Assembly (NCBI GenBank): GCA_030280995.1
Contig: JASXTE010000001.1
Span: 17,114,606 to 17,178,605 of the forward strand
Reading direction: 5' to 3'
DNA from: Hemileia vastatrix
Taxonomy: Eukaryota > Basidiomycota > Pucciniomycetes > Pucciniales > Zaghouaniaceae
Length of the DNA stretch: 64,000 nucleotides
In this document: piece by piece, positions 56,450-64,000 of the stretch
How positions within the stretch are numbered: position 1 is the stretch's first letter
How the letters are laid out: every line of letters starts with the position of its first letter
Translations under genes and position numbers: made by a program
The notes under the pieces: generated by a model
Databases searched by the model: none
What the model was told of the DNA's origin: nothing
Seen by the model: the letters and a program-made list of their open reading frames with translations, nothing else

Positions 56450-56905
56450 GAAACATAATAATAAATAAATAATAATAATAAAACAATTAATAACTATAAA
56501 TTCTAATATATATTATTATTATTATTTTATTTTATTTTTTTTGTACTAATATACTAAAATTAAAATTTGATAAATAAAATAAAATAAAAATAAATGAAAT
56601 AAAATAAATATAAAAAATAATACAAATGGTATCCCCCAGCCAATTGATGAGCTGATCCCTCGATACCTTGCTCACATCCAAGTGCACCTTGATGTGGATA
56701 CACCTTAAAAAATTTAAAAAAATTTGAAATAAGAAACATAAATTCAGGATAATAATGAGAATAAAAAAATAAAGAATGAAATTAAAGAAAATAAAAATAA
56801 AATAAAATAAATTGATAAAATAGCATTGCCTGGCCAATTGATGAGCCTTCCCCCACCAATGCTTGCCCACATCCAGGTGATCCTGATGTGGTAATACCCT
56901 ATATT
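56450..56905. repeat. AT-rich segment with two 194-bp-spaced hairpin repeats
   Basis: AT-rich low-complexity DNA surrounds two copies (56627-56705 and 56821-56900) of a block. The block holds CCAATTGATGAGC followed by CCACATC, a short loop and GATGTGG. In the second copy the stem is perfect (56867-56891). Both are missing from E through its deletion. Confidence 0.65.
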
Positions 56906-57159
56906 TTTAATTTATAATTTTAACAACCCCCATAAAAAAATTAAAAGAAAAAAAGAGAAAAAAGAAAATAATCTGAAACTACTATCTAGCAAAAACATAA
57001 CTACAAAATCAAAGACAGTCCAGCTCCATAGATTGTCCAATAAGAGAATTCTGGTCCATAGAAATGATCACTGTGTGGGCTCCCTCCAATAAGTAAAAAT
57101 GATGGGAGACCACCAGTGATCCACCACCAATCCAAAAGAACCAAAGATAAAGAAGCCAG

Positions 57160-57620
57160 TCCCAAACCAGTTTAAAGTCATAGTGGACTTGAAACCTGAA
57201 TAATAAACAACAGAACTAGAATTCAACTAGGAAAAACAAAAGACTTGAGACAGACATTCTGGGGTAACTGTTCTACAGAGCAGCCAGCTCATCAGTTACC
57301 CCCACACTTGCCAAAATAATATCTAGAAGCCCCCCCTGGGTGCCTTCTAACAAAAACACAACATCCAACACAATAAACCAAAACCAATAAGAGTGAAGAG
57401 TCCAGCACATGAAAACCAAAGGAAATTCCAGTTTAAATTCATAGAGGACTAAAACCTGCAAAAAGAAAACAATACTAGGGTTCAACCAAATTAAGAGAAA
57501 GGGTTGGAAACAGACAATCTGGGGTAACTGTTCTATAGAGCAGCCAGCCCATCAGTTACCCATACACTTTCCGAGATAAAATCTAGAAGCCCCACCCATG
57601 GGTACCTTCTAAAAAAAAGT
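57160..57620. repeat. Two tandem two-hairpin modules
   Basis: Each module has a degenerate 22-bp unit (CAGTTTAAAGTC or CAGTTTAAATTC, then GGACT), about 60 bases of shared spacer, and a stem GGGGTAACTG with CAGTTACCCC (57261-57302; 57521-57561). A second stem TAGAAG with CTTCTA follows (57324-57349; 57584-57611). The spacing between modules is about 260 bp. A related module lies in the array at 54222-54420. No coding frame is present. Flanking 56906-57159 shows nothing else. Confidence 0.72.
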
Positions 57621-57719
57621 TTCCAACACAAAAGTTGCTCTGCAACACCAAAAAAATTCCAAAAAATAAAGAACGTTCCATAGTTTATCCTCATTGCGGA
57701 GTCAATCTTCTTCATGCCT

Positions 57720-59159
57720 AGTGCCTCTGGGATAGAACCCCTTCACCTGATCTGAAGCCACTCTCTTCTTTAAGACTGCACCATCCAACTCTTCCAAAAC
57801 ATAAGAACCTCCAGACACCTGAGATCTGACTTTTTAAGGTCCATTCAATCTGTCAGAAAAAATTTTTCCCCACTGACTCTCCAAACTTCTATTATACACC
57901 AAAACCAAACAACCAGGTTTCAAGGGATTCCTGAGTCTATGAGCCAACTTCTTGTCCCAATACCTGACTGATTGATTCCTAATCTTCATCATTCTAGAGT
58001 ATGCCTTCTCTTGACATTCCTCTCTACATTCCAACTGCTGCATCCTGGCACAGAGAAAATCTTCTGTTGAGTGTACGTCCTCCAAATCAATTCCAAGATA
58101 AGAGACAGCTTCTAAGTCCACTGTTAGAACCGTTTTTTGACCAAACATTAATTAATAAGGAGAATAGCCAGTTGTCCTCTTCACAGTGACCCTATCAGAA
58201 AATAACACCAAGGGTAAATGATGCCTCCACTTTTCAGCACTATCTACGCACATCTTCACCAAAGCATTCTTGATAACTTGATGGCCTCTTTCAACCATGC
58301 CTTCAGCTTCAGGATAATAAGGTGTAGCCACTCTAACTTTAGAACCAACACTAGTCACAGCTTCTTTAAACTCGGCACCAAACTCTGGCCCGCCATCAAC
58401 AGTCACCAACTTCATCAACCCATACCTATAAATCCACTCCTTCTTCAAAACCTCTGCCACATTCTTGGCAGTCAAATTAAACAGAGGCACTGCCTCAACC
58501 CAACCAGAAAAATCATCTGTAGAAACAATCAAATATTTATACCTGCCCTCTTTAATATGGACAGCATCCAGACTGACCCTCCCAAAAACAGTTGTTTCAC
58601 CAGTAGCACGGCTGACCTCTTTAGGTTTCAAGTGACTTCTTCTTTGACATTCTTCACAAAATTGAACCCAACCCTGCACAGCCAACTTCATACCTGGCCA
58701 CCAAAATCTGTCAGCTACTCTTCTATAAGTCTTCCCAAAGCCTCTATGACCAAGGTCTTCATGCAAAGACTTCAACACAAGTTCTTGACCCTTCTTCTGA
58801 GTCACCACAACTTGAGGATTAGGATGTCTCCTTCTCATCAGCCTTCTTCCTGACACATAAAATCCAGGACTCTTCTTCTTGATTGCCAACCAAATATCAT
58901 CATCACAACTATCTGGCCTCTCCAAGGTCAACAGATATTCCACCATAATAAAATAAAACCCAGAATGACCCCAGGTCTCATCTTCAAAATCCAACAAAAC
59001 AACATCCAAGGGTACAACTCTGTCATCAAAATCACCAGTGTGAACATGAGCCAATTGAGCAGCCCAACCATGACACCAATCCTTAAATTTTGGCACGTCC
59101 TTCTCTTTCCATTGAACCTTGTGAGAATCCAGTTCACTAACAAAAACACCCTTTTTCAA
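57720..59159 (-). CDS. Element E' integrase
   Basis: The frame 59159-58152 (335 residues) holds a zinc-binding HHCC site (SLHEDLGHRG, then FCEEC). The catalytic core follows with Asp (SLDAVHI), Asp (VDGGPEFG) and Glu (GMVERGHQVIKNALVKMC). It ends at a stop after TTGYSPY. The continuation 58148-57834 (MFGQKTVLTVDLEA, AHRLRNPLKPGCLVLVYN) is the C-terminal DNA-binding part, then decays to about 57720. One nonsense change separates the two, so the gene is nearly intact. It inserts element DNA and makes the 4-bp duplications seen for this family. Confidence 0.85.
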
Positions 59160-59213
59160 TTTTGAGCTGTCCCAAACAACAACTCCATCTTCATCAACAA
59201 AAACAACCTGATC

Positions 59214-59784
59214 ACCAGAATCAAGATCAGATCCAGCCAGTTTAGCCTCTTAGGGGAGGTCAGAAAAATCTTCAGCACCCTTTGCGCTGGCCCTAACCAC
59301 TTGAACATCTTCATCAAAATCTTCAGCCTCAGAATCTTCATCTGTAGGTGGCCTCCTTGATAATCCATCAGGCATAGTAAAAGTTTTACCTGGTTTGTGT
59401 ACCAGGTCAAAAGAAAAATGTTGAATAAATGCCACCCACCTAGTCATTGGAGCATTTGGAAGACTAGGTGTATTGATCATCTGAACCAAAGATTTTGCAT
59501 CCACCTGCAGCTCAAAATGCTGCCCCCCCAAAACCATCTGTAGCTTCTTTAAAATTTTTTGCTACACCACATAATTCCAACTTAGGTTGAGAATACCTAG
59601 ATTCCACCTCATTAAACACCACAGACTCATATCTTACTGGCCTGAACCTCCCAGTTTTATCTTCCTGAGACAAAACAGCACCAGCAGCAATATAGCTTGA
59701 GTCCACTTCCAGATAAATTTTTCCAGCACCAAAACCATAATCCAACTTGTGAAGAACAATATCTTCCCCAACAACCTTTATCAA
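59214..59784 (-). pseudogene. Element E' RNase H, frameshifted
   Basis: The frame 59784-59512 covers LEVDSSYIAAGAVLSQ and ESRYSQPKLELCG, and goes out of frame at the tract near 59530. The frame 59537-59250 continues with FELQVDAKSLVQMINT and HKPGKTFTMPDGLSRRP. A stop follows DLP, then the linker to integrase. Confidence 0.82.
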
Positions 59785-59820
59785 CTTCTGAAAAGCCTCT
59801 TCACACTCTTCAATCCATTT

Positions 59821-61529
59821 TCAATCTGCATCTTTCCTGGTCAACCTCCTTAAAGGTGAAGCCAACAAAGAAAAATCTTTAATAAAAATCCTTACATATA
59901 CACACACACCCAAAAATCCCCTGACTTCAGTAGTATCATTAGGCCTTGTCCATGACTGAATTTTATTAATCTTCTTCTTCGCCATAATCCTTCCCTCTTT
60001 ACATACCAGATGACCCAGAATTTCCAAAGCAGGAACACAACAACAGAATTTTGACCCTGAAATGGTCAAACCAGCCTCTTCAATCCTAAACAACACTCTC
60101 TCTAGAGTTATTGCATATTCCCAAACAAACCTCCTTATGCCAGGGTTCTCTGCTAACACCTCATTACCATAATCAGTGGATGGTCCTTTAATTCCACCAT
60201 CATCAATAAAAATGCCAGCATGAGTACGAACCTCATCCTGCAAAATCCAAGCCATCTGTGCTTGATATACCACCACTGAATTAGTTGCTCCTTGAGGCAA
60301 CCTAGTTAGCTGAAATCTTCCCAAAGGAGTCTCAAAAGTTGCGAGAGGCCTTGAATCCGTATGAAGTTCCCTCTCATCATAACCACCATAATATCACCCA
60401 AAACATAACACACCCTTCCAGCAAAAGCTTTAATAAAATCCTCTGCACTTGGTGGCATACCAGCATCCTTGATAGTGACTCTATTCAAGGCTCTAAGATC
60501 ATGAACCACCCTCAACTTTCCATTCCGCTTCTTTACACAGAAAACCGGACTTGAGTAGCTGGATGTTGATTGTTTGTATAACCCAGACCTGACTCTTTCC
60601 CTAACAATCTCCACAAAATCCTCTCTGATAGTAGCTGGAATCAGAATAGGTTTGATTTGCCAAGGTTCATGACAAACCACAGGAATCAAGTAAGGTTCCC
60701 CATAAGAGTGCTTCAACACACCCCTTTCCACCTCAACAAAAGCCACAGCTTTTTCCCTTAGCACAATAGCATGCAACAACAACTTCTTTTCTTCTTCAGA
60801 CAACCACCCATCAGGACCAAAATTAACAATTTTCAACCTTTCCACAGTCACCCTAGACGTCTCTACAAATTCTGTAGGATTCTTCACCAAAGGAGTACAG
60901 TACGGATCTCTTGACAAAGGAGGTCTCTTCAAGGGCGGATTCAAACCCACAGGCATAGGCTCATTAACAGGCCTAATCTTCTGCGCTACCTTCTTATACT
61001 TTGCCTCTCCACCTTCAACTTGAGGGATCTTCAGGAAATCTTCACCACCAGACCTGGAACGAAAACCAAGGGTTTTCCCATTGCTCACATGTGTTGCCAA
61101 GGTAATGTTTTTGAAAGGTGTAGAAGAAACCCTAGCGGTGCACAATTGGGAGGACTTACTTTTAGATCCCAATCTCACCACTCCAAAACTTTTCCGCAAT
61201 ACCAAATCTTCATCTTCACTTTTGTCTTCCAAATCTTCAAATCTTGATTCATCTTCAGAATAAACTCTTTTAAAATTGTGCAGTTTATCCTCATGCTGGA
61301 GTCCCAAAGATTGATCTTGATGATCTTCTTTCTTCATAATTTTCTGCAGTTTAACCGCATGCTGGAGGCCCAAAAATTGATCTTGACGATCTTTACAAAA
61401 ATATTTTGAATCTTCTTTCTTCATTATCTTCAGATTAGTTTTTTGATTTTCTTGAATTATCTTGAAATTTTTATCTTCTTTTCTTGAGTTTTCTTCTGAC
61501 CTAAAAAAATAACCAGGGGGTTTCTCCAA
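59821..61529 (-). pseudogene. Element E' linker and reverse transcriptase, frameshifted
   Basis: The frame 61529-60306 (407 residues) shows the linker fused to RT. It has FLGLQHAVKL and FLGLQHEDKL repeats, RKSFGVVRLG, an NEPMPVG join, then SSPVFCVKK and VVHDLRALNRV. A frameshift after LGDIM ends it. The frame 60324-59821 carries FQLTRLPQGATNS, the catalytic FIDDGG and the thumb (FVWEYAITLERVLF keeps the Trp that is a stop in E). Confidence 0.83.
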
Positions 61530-61887
61530 TGCTCACAGGTGTGGCCCAGGTAATGTTTTTGAAAGGTGTAGAAGAAACCCTAGCGGTGCACAATTGGGAG
61601 GACTTACTTTTAGACCCCAATCTCACCACTCCAAAACTTTTCCGCATATCTTTCAATAAAGATATATAACCAATCTTCTTCTTTGAGCTTGAATTAAAAA
61701 TAATTAAGAATCTTGAGAGAGAACAGAGACTTGATAAAAAATTTGATGAATACTTGCAGAGAAGAGAAACATTAAAAAAAGAAAGTTGGAAATCCACTTG
61801 GTATATCTCCAAGGGAGCTGACCTACTACAACCTGGGCTTTCCTCATCTTGGGGAGAGGTTGTAGCATTAGGGTGATAAGCCCTCAT
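61501..61887 (-). CDS. Element E' linker N-terminal part
   Basis: It contains the first copy of the duplicated block (KSFGVVRLGSKSKSSQLC, VSSTPFKNITWATPV). It corresponds to 27015-27341 in E and is separated from the next frame by a small shift near 61510. Confidence 0.55.
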   Translation of the reverse strand: MRAYHPNATTSPQDEESPGCSRSAPLEIYQVDFQLSFFNVSLLCKYSSNFLSSLCSLSRFLIIFNSSSKKKIGYISLLKDMRKSFGVVRLGSKSKSSQLCTARVSSTPFKNITWATPVSIGETPWLFF

Positions 61888-61891
61888 TACT

Positions 61892-63259
61892 CTAAAAAAG
61901 ACAGACTATCAATAGAGCCTGAGCCACACTCCAGAAAACCAGAGGCGGCACCAATTCTTTCCTTCTCCTGCAACAATCCATGCACTGGCACATTGAAGAT
62001 AAACTAGGCCTGGTCTCCCAACCATCCTCGCCAGGGGACAATAACCTCATGTGAAGTCTCCTTTCATCTTCACCAGTCAACTCCAAACTGATTCCCAAAT
62101 CAAATTGATAACCAATTCTTGCCTTTAAATCCATCAAGAATGGCCCACCCAAAACAGCTTTAACTGTTCCCTTAGCAATATAGAAATGAACCTTCCCTAA
62201 GGCTCCGCCAACATCTAACTTCACAAACTCTGAAGCTCCAACCAATTCAGTGACATGACCACCGATCCCTCTCAAATTCCCACCAATACCAGTTTTGATG
62301 GGGAGGCCCAAATGAGTTTCCTCAAACAAAGAAATCAGGTTTATCTGAGAACCTGAATCGACCAATGCCCTTGCCTCCCTGCCATTCAGATTGAAATTTA
62401 CATATCCCAGAGGAGCAGAAAAATGAGTTTCCAACCCCTCACCAAACTTTTCAGCAGAATCACAAATGTATTTTACCTCCCCAGAAGAAACTCTTCTCCT
62501 GGTCAACAACTTTTTCTGCCTATCAGGCAACCCTGGACTGATAGCATACAATTCCCCATAAGATAGGGAAACCTGACCCTGATTCATCCTCTCCAGGACA
62601 GAGTCCATAAAATTAACTTGAACAGAAACTACTGGCCTCTCAAAGTGAGCTCTTGGCTTCACCACCTTGGCCCTAGAAGATTCTTGAGGACCAGCATCAC
62701 CAACAGAGTTACCATCAACAGAAACTAAACCAGATCCCTCACCTGAACCTCTAACTCCAGCAGGCTTTGGAAATGAAGCCAAAGGGACATCCTCCTCAGA
62801 GTCAGAATCCACCTCCATTGGCATTGGCTCACCGTTCATGTCCAATTCACCAAAACTAGGGGGGCCCATGTCAGCCATACCCTTCTGCATCTTGTACAGC
62901 TCCTCCTTGCTGTACTTTTTCCGAGCTGCACTCAGCTTAGGATCCACCTTTGAAGCCTTAGGCTTTGGTTGTGCCTGAGAACTTCTCTTAGGCCTTCCCA
63001 CCTTTCCTGCTTCTACATCATAAACACCAGCCAAGCATTCACCACTTAACTGTCCACCACAAGAATACAACTCCAAACCACCAAAGGAAGTAGAAAATAA
63101 GACCTTATTGACCTCCTTTCCCTTTCCCTTGACATCATCATCCACCTTACCAGAAGACTTTCCTTGATCAGGAATCTCCTCAAACCTTGGCCTCCTTTGA
63201 TTGAGCCCTCCCCTTATCCTGACCAAATCAACAGGAGCCTGCCCCTCACTGGGCTTCAC
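61892..63259 (-). CDS. Element E' gag C-terminus and aspartic protease
   Basis: This 455-residue frame carries gag linker (QMQKGMADMGPPSFGELD-like block), an acidic stretch, then the protease with ALVDSGSQINLIS, GIGGNLRGIGGH and VLGGPFLMDLKARIGYQ. It shows that gag and protease are one frame in this family. E has a break at the equivalent of DINC. It is separated from the gag frame by one stop at FKFPDG. Confidence 0.8.
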   Translation of the reverse strand: MKPSEGQAPVDLVRIRGGLNQRRPRFEEIPDQGKSSGKVDDDVKGKGKEVNKVLFSTSFGGLELYSCGGQLSGECLAGVYDVEAGKVGRPKRSSQAQPKPKASKVDPKLSAARKKYSKEELYKMQKGMADMGPPSFGELDMNGEPMPMEVDSDSEEDVPLASFPKPAGVRGSGEGSGLVSVDGNSVGDAGPQESSRAKVVKPRAHFERPVVSVQVNFMDSVLERMNQGQVSLSYGELYAISPGLPDRQKKLLTRRRVSSGEVKYICDSAEKFGEGLETHFSAPLGYVNFNLNGREARALVDSGSQINLISLFEETHLGLPIKTGIGGNLRGIGGHVTELVGASEFVKLDVGGALGKVHFYIAKGTVKAVLGGPFLMDLKARIGYQFDLGISLELTGEDERRLHMRLLSPGEDGWETRPSLSSMCQCMDCCRRRKELVPPLVFWSVAQALLIVCLF

Positions 63260-63262
63260 AAA

Positions 63263-63991
63263 TTAACCGTCAGGGAACTTGAAAACACTGCCATCAAATT
63301 CCACCTTTCCTTCAGACACATCCCTGTTCAATGCCCAACAATCATTTGACCTGTTCCCCCTCCTGCTGCAATAAGAGCAGACCCAAGGATCACTCCTACC
63401 AGCCCTCCTATCAAAATCTCTAGGCTGAGAAGGTGCCCTATTGACCTTCTTAGCCTCCTGAACAAAAATATGCAGCTGCTTTGTGAGATCAGCCAACTGC
63501 TCCACCACTGGATCCCTCTCCTGTTTGAGAACCTGCACCATAATCTTCTCCTCCTTCTTCTCCCTAAATTCCTCTTCAGCGAAAGTTTCACTGACCTTGC
63601 TGACATATTTGGCACACCCCTCCTGATAGGTGTCCACAGCCAATAACTTCAAATGGGCCTCAACAGCCTCCTTCACCTTATCCAAGGCAGGCAACTTCTG
63701 GTCCCCATTAGAAAGAGTCTTCATGAAGTCCTTCCTTGACAGCTTCTTCAACACATCCATCCTGACATCTCTAGCCAGGGCAGAACAAAAAACATCCTTG
63801 GCAGCATTTTCATGTGCCAGCTCCTCCACTTCCACCAAATATTCCACCACAGGATCAAACTGTAGCAGAAACTTCCTGTTACTATGCAAGTTACCAACAC
63901 CACCATAAGATTGCCATTCACTGAAAACCTTGTTCAGATCCACCATAGTGAACCTGACACCCCATCTATCTACCATCTCCCTACACAACAA
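63263..63991 (-). CDS. Element E' gag, partial at window edge
   Basis: This is the gag capsid region and zinc knuckle, CSYCSRRGNRSNDC: three Cys present and the His replaced by Asn. The coiled Lys/Glu-rich middle matches E. The N-terminus lies beyond 64000. Confidence 0.8.
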   Translation of the reverse strand: MLCREMVDRWGVRFTMVDLNKVFSEWQSYGGVGNLHSNRKFLLQFDPVVEYLVEVEELAHENAAKDVFCSALARDVRMDVLKKLSRKDFMKTLSNGDQKLPALDKVKEAVEAHLKLLAVDTYQEGCAKYVSKVSETFAEEEFREKKEEKIMVQVLKQERDPVVEQLADLTKQLHIFVQEAKKVNRAPSQPRDFDRRAGRSDPWVCSYCSRRGNRSNDCWALNRDVSEGKVEFDGSVFKFPDG

Positions 63992-64000
63992 TTTCCAATC

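Larger units (their letters stand above)
52324..64000 (-). mobile_element. Ty3/Gypsy element E' (E family), integrase-bearing, partial
   Basis: It is read right to left: gag (continuing beyond 64000), protease, linker, RT, RNase H, integrase, repeat modules, two plus-strand (antisense) genes and the 3' LTR (53399-52324). The bases ACAC at 52320-52323 are the candidate 4-bp target duplication; the partner is outside the window. It contains about 2.8 kb that E lacks (56441-59213), including integrase. A few stops and shifts are present. Confidence 0.9.

Noticed and set aside
1..64000. tRNA, rRNA or host protein-coding genes
   Set aside because: No cloverleaf or rRNA core was recognised by eye, and every substantial frame traces to a transposable element. 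A tRNAscan or Rfam search could still reveal a small RNA.

Overview
This window looks like the repeat-filled heterochromatin of a large, AT-rich fungal genome. Most likely it is a basidiomycete and plausibly a rust fungus (Pucciniales). That is inference, based on the Ty3/Gypsy and PIF/Harbinger protein styles, very short GT-AG introns and the absence of any bacterial-type gene. I found no credible host gene, rRNA, tRNA or CRISPR. Almost every supported feature is a transposable element or its debris.

Layout. Positions 1-545 hold a G-rich minisatellite. Positions 546-3070 hold a decayed Harbinger copy (H3, minus orientation). Positions 3518-8427 hold a truncated Ty3 element (A, minus strand) capped by a palindrome-bearing terminus. 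Positions 9830-11600 hold a fold-back element. From 11745 to about 51440 there is a nest of five levels. Harbinger copy H1 (5' part 11745-12101, remainder 48249-51440) is split by Ty3 element B (12102-48248). B is split in its RNase H region by element C (17945-44867). C is split in its reverse transcriptase by element D (23371-42103). D is split 15 bp into its 5' LTR by element E (23386-33678). Target-site duplications and paired LTRs support each level. A second Harbinger copy (H2, 51454-52323) is cut by E', a second member of the E family (52324 to beyond the window, minus orientation), which still encodes an integrase.

The most interesting content is the antisense cargo. E, E' and D carry, between the sense coding region and the 3' LTR, genes on the opposite strand to gag-pol. 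E and E' have two such genes and D has one. Each has an in-frame GT-AG intron (50, 69 and 57 bp). Gene 1 of E/E' and the D gene encode the same cysteine spacing, CX2CX6CX12CX2CX6C, which fits the length rule of fungal Zn2Cys6 clusters but with the basic half second. Gene 1 of E/E' is open in both copies although gag-pol in both is broken. Between the two antisense genes lies an array of a 22-bp repeat interleaved with a hairpin whose stem shows a compensatory base change among copies. An antisense intron is invisible to splicing of the genomic (sense) RNA, which explains how it survives retrotransposition. Together these suggest an ambisense retrotransposon with its own DNA-binding or silencing-control protein.

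Limits: element edges in the AT-rich Harbinger interior and the fold-back element are approximate. Protein identities rest on motifs read by eye. No similarity search, alignment score or expression evidence was available.
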